NCBI GenBank assembly: GCA_021029095.1 | Contig: JAJOHG010000039.1 | Span: 236,551 to 300,550 of the forward strand | Length of the DNA: 64,000 nt | Direction of reading: 5' to 3' | From: Phellopilus nigrolimitatus | Lineage: Eukaryota; Basidiomycota; Agaricomycetes; Hymenochaetales; Hymenochaetaceae | Part shown: in pieces, positions 1-9,768 of the stretch | Layout: every line of letters begins with the position of its first letter | Position numbering within the stretch: position 1 is the stretch's first letter | Notes under the pieces: model-generated | The model's database searches: none | Seen by the model: only the letters and a program-made list of their open reading frames with translations | What the model was told of the DNA's origin: nothing | Program-made: the position numbers and the translations under genes

Positions 1-20
1 CACTGTCCCGGCGTACTTCA

Positions 21-175
21 ACGACTCGCTTCTAGAACGTAGGTAGCATCATCTCCAGTGTCCTGTGCCTTAGCTATTTCACCAATGGACATAGAATACA
101 TCTGATTGTAGTACTACCAAGGTCCTTTTGTCAACTAAATCTGCCAACATTGAACAACATTTTCTCGTCTGGCTC
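21..175. repeat. Fragment of the duplicated flank seen again at about 4475-4615 and 10930-11075
   Basis: The sequence just downstream of the reductase gene, including the run GTAGGTAGCATCATCTCCAG, recurs almost unchanged near 4475 and 10930. In those two places it lies next to carrier-gene copies instead of the reductase. It is one of several pieces showing that the reductase and carrier neighbourhoods were copied and rejoined. Confidence 0.8.
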
Positions 176-176
176 A

Positions 177-1451
177 TCACCATCCGTGCGACTTCAGGTT
201 CTCAATGCTGTCCTTTGCCGTCGTCTTCTTGTCGCGGAACTCAATCCCAAGCACCGTTCTCGCCTTCGCGTTGTTGTACCAATAATCGTATTTGAAGCTC
301 TTCCCAGCACCTGGCGTGCCAGCGGGCACGGTAACTCCTGGGAGCTTGAGCTCGTTCGCAGCGTCGACTGTAAGCCAAATGCGTCAGTCCGAATTGTAAC
401 GGTAGGAACATGTTTAAACCGAAAGAAAACGTACACCAGTCCTGCCAGATGAACGCGCCGGCGGACAGGATGAAGCGCTGCCCGCCTGCCGCGGGCACCT
501 CGAGCGCGCGCACATGGCCGAGTGAGACGTCGCGCACGTCGACCCACGAGCCCTGGAAACTTGCGAGCTGCTCCGGCGTCTTCTTCTGCGTCAGGATCGC
601 CTCGTAGAAGATCGCAACACTGCTGTTGAGCGCGGCGGGCGAGGCGACTTCGTGCAGGATCGGGCCGAAGACCTGATAGACGGGATTAGAGGACTTGGAG
701 GACAGAGGGAGGGTGAGGGACATACGAAGGGCGGGTTCAGCGCGACAAGGTCCCACGAGATCTCGGACTTGTGCTTCTCCGCAAAATCCCACGCGGCTGC
801 ATGCACGTCAGCTTTCGACCAGAGGGTATTTTACGAGGCAGACGCACCCTTCTCGGCGAGCGCTTTCGATGCGCGGTACTTGGCGGACTGCTCCGCGGCG
901 CGACCCCGCGCGCGCACCTCGGCTGTGCTCTCCTCGTTCCACGAGTGCTCGTCGAGCTCCCCGCGGTCCGACGCATTCGCGACGGATGCGCACGAGGACA
1001 GCACCGCGATGCGCTGCAGCTGCGGGCCGCTGCCGTACGCGGGAGGTCCGGGTCAGTAGGGGACGAAGGACGGGTGGAGGGAACAGAGGAGTGCTTACGC
1101 GTGCTTCAGTGCGGACTCGAGGATGCCGACTGTGCCCTTCACGGCGGGCTCGATGAGCTCGTTCGGGTCGTCCGCTTTGAAGTGGAACGGCGACGCGGTG
1201 TGCGCGATCGCGTCGACGCCCTGCACGGCCGCGTCGAACGCGCCCGGCTGCGTGATGTCCGGCACCTCGACGATCTCGAGCTTGTCCGCATACGCCTTGA
1301 AGAGGCTGCGGACGTGCGCGGCCTTGCTCTCCGCGCGCACGGTGCCACGCACGTTGTATCCGCGTTTTAGGAGGTCCTGCACGAGCCACACCGCGATGAA
1401 TCCGTTCGCGCCGGAGACGAGGACCTTGGCTGGGGCTGCGATGGCGGGCAT
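177..1451 (-). CDS. NAD(P)-dependent reductase (extended SDR, dihydroflavonol-4-reductase/aldehyde reductase type)
   Basis: This encodes an extended short-chain dehydrogenase/reductase that would reduce a carbonyl substrate in the cytosol; the substrate cannot be told from sequence. Five exons fit: 1451-1099, 1029-848, 796-726, 672-435 and 367-177, totalling 1,035 nt (344 aa plus stop), with consensus splice sites. The N-terminus has a Rossmann motif (GANGFIA, about residues 14-20) after a hydrophobic strand. The catalytic YxxxK appears as YRASK in exon 2, with an upstream SSCAS strand carrying the catalytic serine. Length is normal for the family. A 5'-truncated, frameshifted copy lies inverted at 6266-7287. 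The start is the first ATG (MPAIAAPAK), directly ahead of the beta-strand. Family assignment is strong; a Gre2-like or cinnamoyl-CoA-reductase-like role is inference. Confidence 0.9.
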
Positions 1452-2430
1452 TTTTTCTTATTTCTTTCTTCGTGAATGTAGCCGTGGGCTGTTGGGACTT
1501 TTTGAAGCGTGGAGTGTGGTCTTTTTATACAGAAACGGGAGACAAACAAACAGGGTGCTGAGAAATTCTAAAGAAATTAATAATAAAAGCAGCATGAGTA
1601 AGAATAGAATCGATAACGAGGGTATGACGCAGTATAAAAGTATGCTTACCTTGTATGGTAGTTCTATAGATCCCGGGGCACCGGACCGCGCAGTACCGAA
1701 GAGCGGAACCGTTTTGTGGCTTCATCGCATTTAAGCATGAGTCAAGGCGCAAGAAAACGGTAAAGCAGATAGTCAACAGAAAGCACATATGTTAGTTTAG
1801 CATTTGACAGATAGGCAGTTAGACTATCTCTTCACGGAAATGTCATCGTTTACTGGCATGCTGCTCTTTACTACATGAAAAAGCCCGAATCATGACACGT
1901 CAGAAAAGCAGAAAAACAATAAACAAGAAAACGAGCTCCCAAAAGCAAAGCTTCAGGAGGAATTGAATAGAAGAAGCTGCGCACTGAGATTCTAGGGATG
2001 AGTTCGAGTCAGCAAGGCCTTCGGGGAGCGGACGGCCTCTACTGACTCACAAATGTCCCCGAAGCTCTTGGTAAGGGGATGAATGGCATCGCAGATAAGA
2101 TTCTTCGGATGAGACAGAGCTTAGAGAGCAAGTCGGGAGCTTTTTTATCACTGGCAGTGCGTGCAGCGCGGACAGAAGTCTCAACGAGGTCTCGGACATA
2201 TCTTTAGACGCCCGACTCGGAGGATCAAAACATACGCGCACTTAGTGAATTACAGAAGAGCGAGATCTCTCGCAGTAGATCGCCGTATTCGAGTGGATAG
2301 AATTTCCCCCAACGACGTGATATACTTATCGCGTCTCCAGGCCACATCTTAGGAGAGGTTGGTGCGGAAGACTAGGTTTAACTTTTAAAACAAGCTTGTG
2401 CCTTGAAACTAAAAGGCCCTTATATGCGAT
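1452..2430. other. Intergenic region without a supported gene
   Basis: This AT-rich stretch holds only short open frames with no recognisable motif and no similarity to the other copies in the window. The first 100 bp or so must carry the promoter and leader of the minus-strand reductase. Confidence 0.6.
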
Positions 2431-2439
2431 GTCAGATGA

Positions 2440-2790
2440 TGACCAGCCGCCAGTCAGAGGTAGGCAGGTAGAGTCGGGAAGGGACTACTTGAAGCGAGGA
2501 CACGCACAACCAAAATCGTAGGCGAGACTACATACACACAGATTAAGTGTGAAAGGGAAAGAAAGGCGCATCTATCTTACATAAACTCGGGCTATATACA
2601 CGCTCTCGCACGAATCAGTCGTACAAGAGCGAGGGGAAATGAACGGAGGGTTATTATAAGTCTCCGCGCATCCAGTCAACGGCGCGTTTGAGCTGCTCGA
2701 GGGTGAGGAAGATGAGGATCGTCGTCAGCTGCGGACGTGTCCATCTGTAAAGTGTCGCGCAAACAGTAGTAGTGCCTTTATTTCAAAGTG
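2440..2790 (-). pseudogene. 3' fragment of the mitochondrial carrier gene (last exon only)
   Basis: Positions 2654-2746 match the last exon of the intact carrier at 11636-11726 (reading WTRLQPTTIL to VDWTRGDL-stop, with a few substitutions). The flank 2440-2650 matches the carrier's downstream flank at about 5000-5216 and 11450-11635. No other carrier exon is present upstream; after about 2790 the sequence switches to the palindromic element. It is a dead 3' scrap and the third copy of this end. Confidence 0.8.
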
Positions 2791-2824
2791 CACTAAACTG
2801 CCGACATTGCGTGAACATTGTTTA

Positions 2825-3340
2825 ATTTGCTTTTCTTTCTTTCTTTGGAGCAAAGCCGCCTTTGCATTTCTCTTGAGCCCGCTCGGCTGCACGAGTTAGC
2901 TAACTCTGTTTAGGTAACTTGACAGTCGGGGATTGCTGCACTGAGGCCAATCCGTTTTGTCACATAAATAGGGTCTTTCTGTACAGGGAATTTGTTTCAA
3001 TGAAGTCGGCATGGTTGTGAGTACATAGGCTCGTTGTACATGTACATAGATGTTTTCATCAAATGGGAGTCATCAGATCTATTGCTGCCCACTGCAGAGA
3101 TGGCGATAGCAAGAGAAGCAGCCTTTCTACAGTACAATTGACGGGCTTCTACATCTGCATGAACAGCTTTTGCTTTGCCAACTCATGGTGACATTATGTG
3201 ACAAAACCCGGGCACGGATTAGCTTCAGTGCGACTGTCAAGTTACCTAAACAGAATTAGCTAGCTCGTGCAGCCGAGCGGGGCCTAAGAGAAATGCAAAG
3301 ATGACTTTGCGCCAAAGAAAGAAAGAAAAGCATTTAGCAA
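2825..3340. mobile_element. Foldback (MITE-like) element with arms of about 100 bp
   Basis: The left arm (about 2830-2928) and the reverse complement of the right arm (about 3235-3335) match over roughly 100 bp. Both include a pyrimidine/purine TTTC repeat, the core GCTCGGCTGCACGAG, and GTTTAGGTAACTTGACAG. About 300 bp lie between the arms and hold no credible ORF. It sits immediately upstream of the first MASQ gene. The same core recurs in the palindromes at 9472-9563, 42427-42475 and 61112-61160. No target-site duplication could be fixed by eye. Confidence 0.75.
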
Positions 3341-3410
3341 ATTAGTTAACTTGCGACACAATGGCAAAATTCCGCAATGTTAAATATTCTGCAATGTTAA
3401 AGCAAGGCAC

Positions 3411-3417
3411 TATAAAT
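3411..3417 (+). promoter_or_regulatory. TATA box of MASQ copy 1
   Basis: TATAAAT lies 111 bp ahead of the ATG, inside a block (roughly 3380-3521) conserved almost base for base upstream of all three MASQ copies. The equivalents are at 9653-9659 and, on the minus strand, about 8394-8400. Confidence 0.6.
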
Positions 3418-3521
3418 TTGTACAGGACTTCCAGTTGTCAGAACAGAAACACACACAAAAACATAAGGTAAATTGTACAGACACAGTCTTGGTTGTTTCA
3501 GCTCTGATTGTGAAATTCAGA

Positions 3522-3947
3522 ATGGCATCTCAAGACCTCCCTCGAAAAGACCACCCCTTGGCTTATTCTATCCACCTTGTCATAGGGTACAAGACACCAG
3601 AACGTGTTATAGACCTAGGAATATTGGTTGCAATGAGCCAAAACAGCATATTCTACCCATGCGAATCTGTGGGGGAATCCTACAAATTAGGTAATCGCAT
3701 TGAAGCCAATATAAAGTCAGTGAGATACCAAAAAGCCGCCAAGATCAATCCAGAACTAGGAAAACTAAAACTTGACACGATCGTTCGTGTCCAAGAAGCC
3801 ATAGCAGGTGGAAAACGTCCTATTGTGGATACACAAAGGGAATGGCTTAAAACTTACCTAACCAAAGTTAATTTCTGTTTTTTTATGGACGCTGAAAAGG
3901 TAAAAGAACGAGTTCACAGCGGTCTGATTCGATTCGATGAAAGGTAG
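3522..3947 (+). CDS. MASQ-family protein, copy 1 (unknown function, 141 aa)
   Basis: I do not recognise this protein. It begins MASQ and shares with copies at 7886 and 9769 the segments GYKTPE, LGILVAM, FYPCE and YKLGNRIE, then a charged variable middle, then a W-L-x-x-Y-L segment and a variable tail. No signal peptide or transmembrane helix is apparent. The ATG chosen is the first methionine shared by all three copies; the frame is open upstream (a conserved VLVVSALI stretch precedes it), so an upstream start by another route is not excluded. Conservation of frame among diverged copies argues that the family codes for protein. This copy differs at LVAMSQNS, where the other two read LVAMEVNS. 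Confidence 0.55.
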   Translation: MASQDLPRKDHPLAYSIHLVIGYKTPERVIDLGILVAMSQNSIFYPCESVGESYKLGNRIEANIKSVRYQKAAKINPELGKLKLDTIVRVQEAIAGGKRPIVDTQREWLKTYLTKVNFCFFMDAEKVKERVHSGLIRFDER

Positions 3948-5216
3948 ATTTACTGTATAGACGTGCATACAGCCGTCTTGTTGTGCGTTTACTACGGGTT
4001 TCACAATATACTTAGATTCACACCGCTTTGTTGTCGCACTCGAAATTCCCAAATTCCAATACTAGTATTCAACCATCGGATAAAGGATAAGTCTGGAGCC
4101 GTCGAATACATTAAAAATTTATAGAGGGAAAACAATGTGGATTGATCAATGGGGCAGCGGCGGGGTGCCGCAGCTGCAGAGTAGACTCGCAATCACGTTC
4201 TTCTTTCTCTCGCGCATACAAGTACAGTCAACCCTAAGGCCCGTCTCGCAGGTAGTATTTGCTAACTTATTTCAAGATCTGAAAGCTCTCTCTTAGTTCG
4301 TGCTTTGCGTACCGTCCAACTCCGAGCCTTGAGATTCTGATGGATATAGATTGCCGCGGCAGCTCTTCAACGACAGCTAATTATCTAAAGCTTTCGCTTG
4401 TTTTGCCCACCCATCGGCAGGCCGTCGACTAGGAGATAACGAATAATGAGGAGGACAAATCCCGCCTTGCTCATAGAACGTAGGTAGCATCATCTCCAGT
4501 GTCCTGTGCCTTCACCAATAGACATAGAATACTGCCAAGGTCCTTTTGTCAACCATATCTGCCAACATTGAACAACATTTTCTCTTCTCCTTTCCTGACT
4601 TCATCACCTCTCTCACACAGCGACCACGTCCTCTGTCTCAGCCACAGGAAAACTTATTTTGCAGTTGCCGCAAGGAGAATAGAAATGCTATCCAGCACCC
4701 CGTAACGAGGCTGAGATCCTCTAGCACTTTATGTATTCTTTACTTTGCCTCGAACCGTCGAAAGCATGGCACCTAGGGCCCAACATGGACACTCCAGGGC
4801 TTGTTCGCAGTTATATAACAACCGAGCAACATCGGTCCTTTCGCACCCACCCGCCGTGCTAGCTTCATTTACTTGCAGTGCAAATGAAATATCCTGTGAA
4901 TTTACGATGCTTCGATGTAACATTGCACAGGATCTCCAGTCACTAGATCTAAGCTTAGTATTATAGACGCAATGTCATTCTTGGTGTTAACTAACCCTAG
5001 CCGCCATTCAGAGGTAGGCAGGGAGAGTCAGGAAGGGGCTACTTGAAGCGCGGACACGCACAACCAAAATCGTGGGCGAGACTACATACACACAAGTCAG
5101 GTGTGAAAGGGAAAGAAAGGCGCATCCATGCTACATACATATCATAAACTCGGGCTATGTACACGCTCTCGCACAAGTCAATCGGACAAGAGCGAGGAGA
5201 AATGAACGGAGGGTTG

Positions 5217-6265
5217 TTATAAGTCTCCGCGTGTCCAGTCAACGGCGCGTTTGAGCTGCTCGAGGGTGAGGAAGACCAGGATCGTCGTCGGCTGCAGACG
5301 TGTCCATCTGTAAAATGCCGTGTAAATATATTTCGGTGTGTGAGGAAGCTGTCGAGCGCAATGAGGGAGAGCTACGCACGCAGGCAACCAGCCCTTGAAC
5401 ATGAAGAGCGGCCCTTCGTTCTTCAGGGAGTTACGTATCACTTGTAGGGTGAAGTTCGAGCCGGTGCCGGACGCGTTCATGATTCGACTCTGAATGGACG
5501 TGTAAAAATATAAAAATAGGTATGTTAGGCATGAAGTACAGGACAGAAGGCAGACTGCGCGCCTTGATGACGTCCGCGGGCGAGCACACCGTCGTCGCGA
5601 CGGTGCCGGCGGCGAAGCTCGCGGTGAAGTGGCAGTAGACGTTGTCGTTGAAATACGGAGTCTTCAGTAGCTCGGCTTTAAAGTAGTCGTACCTGCGTTA
5701 ATTAGAACGCACGAAGCGAGTTGCGACGCGTTGATCAAAATTGCACGGAATACGTTTGGGGTGACCCCGCGAGCGAGAGAGAAGAGGCCTTCATCGCGAA
5801 CCGTCTATAAACCGAACGTGATTAAGAAACAGCAAGTATACGGCAATAAGAATAGATAGAATCCAAAGCACAGAAACGAGATTCAAAAATAAGATATAGA
5901 CGCACCCGGTAGAGTCCGTCAAAACAGTTCTTGTGGTTTAGCCGTTTCTCCGGAGCTTTCGCAAAGTCGCCTTGAACGCGAACCAAAACATTAAAGGAGA
6001 TGTTTGATTTGAGTGATACTCAGAATGAATCTTATGCGAACCATGATAATTTCTAAAGACAAGCATTTTAATAATAGTAACAATGCAAAACAAGTCACAA
6101 CGAGTCCATACATTTTAAGTTACCTCCCGGATTTCCCACAAAGCCCGTAATGTCCAGTTGCGTGACAAAGTTTCAGCCCTCGATCGCTAGTGAGACACAT
6201 TGTAGCGTACCCATGCTTCCAAGCAGGCGAATTGGGACCTAACACGAGATGTTATTTAATTTGTA
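5217..6265 (-). pseudogene. Truncated mitochondrial carrier copy (3' two thirds)
   Basis: Exons corresponding to exons 4-11 of the intact carrier (11636-13223) can be followed here, ending in the same VDWTRGDL-stop at 5217. The N-terminal exons, which carry the first PLDLTK signature and helices 1-2, are missing because the copy breaks at about 6265 and continues as reductase sequence in the opposite orientation. The intron between the exons equivalent to 8 and 9 has shrunk to 20 nt (5693-5712), too short to splice. The GC-AG intron near 5480-5580 and an 11-nt microexon near 6045 are preserved, so it derives from the spliced-type genomic gene, not from a cDNA. Confidence 0.85.
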
Positions 6266-7287
6266 CGAACCGCGTCGCCGTTCCACTTCAACGCGGACGA
6301 CCCGAACGAGCTCATCGAGGCCGCCGTAGAGGGCACGGTTGGCATCCTCGAGTCCGCGCTGAAGCACGCGTAAGCACTCCTCCGTTCCCTCCACCCGTCC
6401 TGCGTCCCCCCAACTGACCCAAACGTCCCCGATTTTCTTTTCTCCTCCGCACACGGCATCGCAGTGCTGTTCTCGCGCGCGTCCGTCGCGGGCGTGTCGG
6501 ACCGCGGGGAGCTCGACGAGCGCACGTGGAATGAGGAGAGCGCCGAGGTGCGCGCGCGGGGCCGCGCCGCGGAGCAGTCCGCCAAGTACCGCGCATCGAA
6601 AGCGCTCGCCGAGAAGGGTGCGTCTGCCTCGTAAAATACCCTCTGGCCGAAAGCTGACGTGCATGCAGCCGCGTGGGATTTCGCGGAGAAGCACAAGTCC
6701 GAGATCTCGTGGGACCTCGTCGCGCTGAACCCGCCCTTCGTGCGTCCTCGCCTCCCTCTGCCCTCTCCTTTCTCCCCCTCTCTAACCCATCTACTAGGTC
6801 TTCGGCCCGATCCTGCACGAAGTCGCCTCGCCCGCCGCGCTCAACAGCAGTGTTGCGTTCTTCTACGAGGCGATCCTGACGCAGAAGAAAACGCCGGAGC
6901 AGCTCGCAAGTTTCCAGGGCTCATGGGTCGACGCGCGCGACGTCTCGCTCGGCCACGTGCGCGCGCTCGAGGTGCCAGCGGCAGGCGGGCAGCGCTTCAT
7001 CCTGTCCGCCGGCGCGTTCATCTGGCAGGACTGGTGTACGTTTCCTTTCGGTTTAACCATGTTCTTACCGTTACAGTTCGGACTGACGCATTTGGCTTAC
7101 AGTCGACGCTGCGAACGAGCTCGAGCTCGCAGGAGTTACCGTGCCCGCTGGCACGCCAGGCACTGGGAAGAGCTTCAAATACGATTATTGGTACAACAAT
7201 GCGAAGGTGAGAACGGTGCTCGGGATTGATTTCGCGACAAGAAGACGACGGCAAAGGACAGCATTGAGAGCCTGAAGGCGCACCTGT
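6266..7287 (+). pseudogene. Inverted, 5'-truncated copy of the reductase gene
   Basis: Starting abruptly within exon 1 (codons for FHFNADDPNELIE), the sequence follows the reductase at 177-1451 through exon 5, with introns still in place. It lacks the promoter and the Rossmann glycine motif. Near 7229 one base is missing relative to the parent (GATTTCGCGAC against GAGTTCCGCGAC), which shifts the frame just before the end. At about 7287 it runs straight into carrier sequence. The catalytic YRASK segment is still readable. It cannot make a working enzyme. Confidence 0.85.
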
Positions 7288-7715
7288 GTGGATGAGCCAG
7301 ATGAGCTACTCGCTGTGCCGCTTCTGGGCGTATGACGAGAGCAAGAAGATTGCGTCCTGTTTCATCTGGAACGTGCCGCTGCTTCATGCGATTTAAATGA
7401 TGTCTCGTGGTAGATCCTTGCTCCGACACTCGCAACCCTGGATCTGGCATAGCCTCAAGTATGGGTACGCTACAAGGTGTCGCACTATACCGATCGAGGG
7501 CTGGAACTTTGCCTTTTAGCTGGAGGTATTGGGGCTTTGTAGGAAACCCGGAAGGTAAGTGTGTGGACCTTTACGACTTGGTTCGCATAGTTAATAACTG
7601 GATGGTCTTCAAAGATTATCGTGGTTCTCATACCGAGTATCTCTTAAATCAAACAACTCTCGTTCAATTTCTAGGTTCGCCTTCAAGACGACTTTGTGAA
7701 ACCTTATAAGTCTTT
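7288..7715 (+). pseudogene. Inverted fragment of the carrier gene (exon 3 to exon 7 pieces)
   Basis: Positions 7290-7355 encode WM-QMSYSLCRFWAYDESKKI as in carrier exon 3. Positions 7450-7700 match the stretch from exon 4 to exon 7 of the intact gene, including the intron sequences and the GFVGNP exon. It is in reverse orientation to the carrier copy at 5217-6265, so the reductase fragment is bracketed by inverted carrier pieces. Confidence 0.8.
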
Positions 7716-7885
7716 AATGTATTTGACAGCTCTAGACTCATCCTTTGTCCGATGGTCGAATACTAGTATTGGATTTTGGGAATTTCGAGTGCAACGACAA
7801 AGCGGTGTGAATCTAAGTATATTGTGAAGCCCGTAGTAAACGCACAACAAGACGGCTGTATGCAAATCTGTACAGTAAATCTACG
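7716..7885. repeat. Inverted copy of the MASQ downstream flank
   Basis: This is the reverse complement of the segment after the other two MASQ genes (about 3950-4110 and 10413-10575), including the ACTAGTATTGGA region. It shows that the inverted MASQ copy was moved together with its 3' flank. Confidence 0.75.
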
Positions 7886-8284
7886 CTACGCCGGATAAGT
7901 CTGAATATCCGCAACAGCCTTTTCTGCCTCTGCAGGGTCTTCAATAATACAAGGAAAAATTACGCTTAGGTAATTTATAAGCCATCTTCTTGATGAAGGC
8001 GCAGAAAGGTGATTATTGCGTGTCATGGCGTCCTTGACATTATTGATTTGGGGTATTGTCAGTGTTTTTGTATTGAACTTGACGGTGTTCTCGACTTCCA
8101 CTGAATTAATATTGACTTCAATGCGATTACCTAATTTGTAGGATCCCCCCACATATTCACATGGGTAGAATGTGCTGTTGACCTCCATTGCAACCAATAT
8201 TCCTGCGTCTATATTATGTTCTGGTGTCTTGTACCCTTTGATAAAAGTGACAGACCAAGGCTCGGGTTTGTTTTGAGATGCCAT
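7886..8284 (-). CDS. MASQ-family protein, copy 2 (unknown function, 132 aa, inverted)
   Basis: A reverse-strand member of the family described at 3522. It keeps MASQ, GYKTPEH, GILVAMEVNSTFYPCE and YKLGNRIE. The middle is the most diverged of the three (NTVKFNTKTLTI) and the C-terminus is different and acidic (ending ADIQTYPA). The same leader and TATA-containing promoter lie at 8285-8400. It faces the inverted carrier fragment, so it moved in with the rearranged block. Frame intactness despite divergence supports coding capacity. Function unknown. Confidence 0.55.
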   Translation of the reverse strand: MASQNKPEPWSVTFIKGYKTPEHNIDAGILVAMEVNSTFYPCEYVGGSYKLGNRIEVNINSVEVENTVKFNTKTLTIPQINNVKDAMTRNNHLSAPSSRRWLINYLSVIFPCIIEDPAEAEKAVADIQTYPA

Positions 8285-8559
8285 TCTGAAATTCAAAATC
8301 AGAGCTGAAACAACCAGGACTGATATGTGTCTGTACAATTTACCTTATGTTTTTGTGTGTGTTTCTGTTCTGACAACTGGAAGTCCGGTACAAATTTATA
8401 GTGCCTTGCTTTAACGTTACAGAACATTTAGCATTGCAGAATTCTGCCATTGTGTCGCAAACTAATTAATTTGCATAATGCTGTGGTTTAATTAAAATGT
8501 TTATTTTGCCATGTCATTGGCAATTTACCCAGTCGCAAAATGATACCTCCGACGGTCTG

Positions 8560-8842
8560 AAGTTCTGCATGAGTTTATAATTTCTTACCATGAGGTTGCA
8601 GAGGATCACTGATGTGCTACGACTGCCTTTGTTTCTCTTTGGGGAAATTCTCGTGAGTCAATAGTATCTATTGTGAAGGGCGGGCCGTTCACTCTTCCTG
8701 GGTCGTGGATATCGTATTTCTGACTGTTACAATGGTTTCAATGCAAAGTAAAGAAAGCATACAACACTAGAGGAGCACAGCCGTGCTATGGGATAGATAG
8801 CATTTCCGTCATTTTTGCGGCAGAAGCAAAATTAGTCTCTTT
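8560..8842. other. No feature recognised
   Basis: Between the upstream flank of MASQ copy 2 and the LTR-like element I see no coding frame, repeat or motif. Confidence 0.5.
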
Positions 8843-8909
8843 GTGCTGGATGCAAAGAACACTAGTTACAAAGTAAGGCCCTGCTCGGCTGAAAAGTTAA
8901 GGCCCGCTC

Positions 8910-9378
8910 TGTTGGAATCCAAGCCGGCGGAGCCCCGCGCCGAGCTCGCACCGGTTGCGTGCTCGGGCGGCGAGGTCACAAGTGCATCGTCTCGGCTCAG
9001 CGAGCCCGAGGCTCACTGGACCGCGATTGGCTGGCCCGCGATCTCGGTTCACCCGCGCGCCAATCGCACACCACTCCCGCTCGCTGTCCGAACCCCCTTG
9101 TTTTACAGTGCCGAGATAGATAGTTATTTACTCATCAGTTATTTGTCTTTATCTCCCTTTATTGTTCCCCCTTTCTTTCGTAGCGTAAAACCGGCTTTCC
9201 GCAGCCCGAAAACCAGTAGTATAAAAACCCCCTTTTATTCTTCTGGCCACCTCAGACGTTCGCATTACCGCGCAAACGACTGAGGTGAGCTTTCTGACAT
9301 TATAACGAACTATTCTACTTTTACTTATTACTACATTAAACTAGCTTACTCTGTACTAGGTTAGTTTGCGATATAACA
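8910..9378 (+). mobile_element. LTR-like element (possible solo LTR) with TATA box
   Basis: The sequence begins TGTTGGAATC and could end at GATATAACA (9370-9378), giving the TG...CA ends usual for an LTR. It contains a GC-rich half, a CCAAT-like GATTGGCTGG near 9024, a TATA box (GTATAAAAA at about 9219) and a leader from about 9250. Reverse-strand relatives occur at about 30061-30480 and 31790-32110. No 5-bp target duplication is evident and no gag or pol lies nearby, so the boundaries are provisional. Confidence 0.5.
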
Positions 9379-9425
9379 AGATGTTCGCATTACCGCGCAA
9401 ACGACTGAGCTTACTCTGTACTAGG
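9258..9425 (+). repeat. Leader repeated with and without a 60-nt GT-AG segment
   Basis: Unit A is 9258-9284 plus 9345-9360, interrupted by 9285-9344, which starts GTGAGC after GAG and ends AAACTAG. Unit B, 9383-9425, is identical to the two flanks of unit A joined together, all 43 bases, without the interruption. The 60-nt segment therefore looks like a spliceosomal intron and unit B like its spliced form. The diverged element at about 30100-30260 (reverse strand) has the same arrangement. Confidence 0.85.
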
Positions 9426-9471
9426 TGTACTACTGTAAGGCCGTTGCGCGGACTTGTCTCACCAAGCTACA

Positions 9472-9563
9472 CGCTCGGCTGCACGAGTTAGCTAATTTTT
9501 AGTTAACTTTTGGCGGGTGGGAAAGTGGATTACTGGCAGTTAGCTAACTCGTGCAGCCGAGCG
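9472..9563. repeat. Palindrome of the GCTCGGCTGCACGAG family
   Basis: The 24-bp arms 9472-9495 and 9540-9563 are near-perfect inverted repeats (CGCTCGGCTGCACGAGTTAG and its complement) around a 44-bp loop. It lies just upstream of MASQ copy 3, as the foldback element at 2825-3340 lies upstream of copy 1. Confidence 0.85.
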
Positions 9564-9652
9564 GGGCCTAAACATTTTAATTAATTCACTGCATCATGCA
9601 AATTAATTAACTTGCCACACAATGGCAGAATTCTGCATTGTTAAAGCAACAC

Positions 9653-9659
9653 TATAAAT
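9653..9659 (+). promoter_or_regulatory. TATA box of MASQ copy 3
   Basis: TATAAAT within the block conserved upstream of all three MASQ genes, 116 bp ahead of the ATG. Confidence 0.55.
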
Positions 9660-9768
9660 TTGTACAGGACTTCCAGTTGTCAGAACAAAAAAACCCACAA
9701 AAACATAAGGTAAATTGCACAGACACATATCAGTCCTGGTTGTTTCAGCTCTGATCGTGAAATTCAGA

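Larger units (their letters stand above)
3340..6265. repeat. Segmental duplication, copy 1 (partner about 9570-12710)
   Basis: From the MASQ promoter through the MASQ gene, its downstream flank (about 3946-4990) and the carrier 3' exons, this block matches 9570-12710 in the same order and orientation, with small indels. One insertion of about 210 bp (10198-10412) is present only in the second copy. The match ends at about 6265, where this copy jumps into reductase sequence. Confidence 0.8.

Noticed and set aside
3468..3501. Possible 5' UTR intron of MASQ genes (GTAAAT...TTTCAG)
   Set aside because: Only 34 nt here and 39 nt in copy 3, too short for a spliceosomal intron, so not annotated although the ends look right.
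8843..9283. 146-codon forward frame
   Set aside because: Lies wholly inside the LTR-like element; its relatives at 30 and 32 kb do not keep the frame.
8910..9470. Complete LTR retrotransposon
   Set aside because: No gag, protease, reverse transcriptase or integrase frame occurs near any of the three LTR-like pieces, and no target duplication could be shown.
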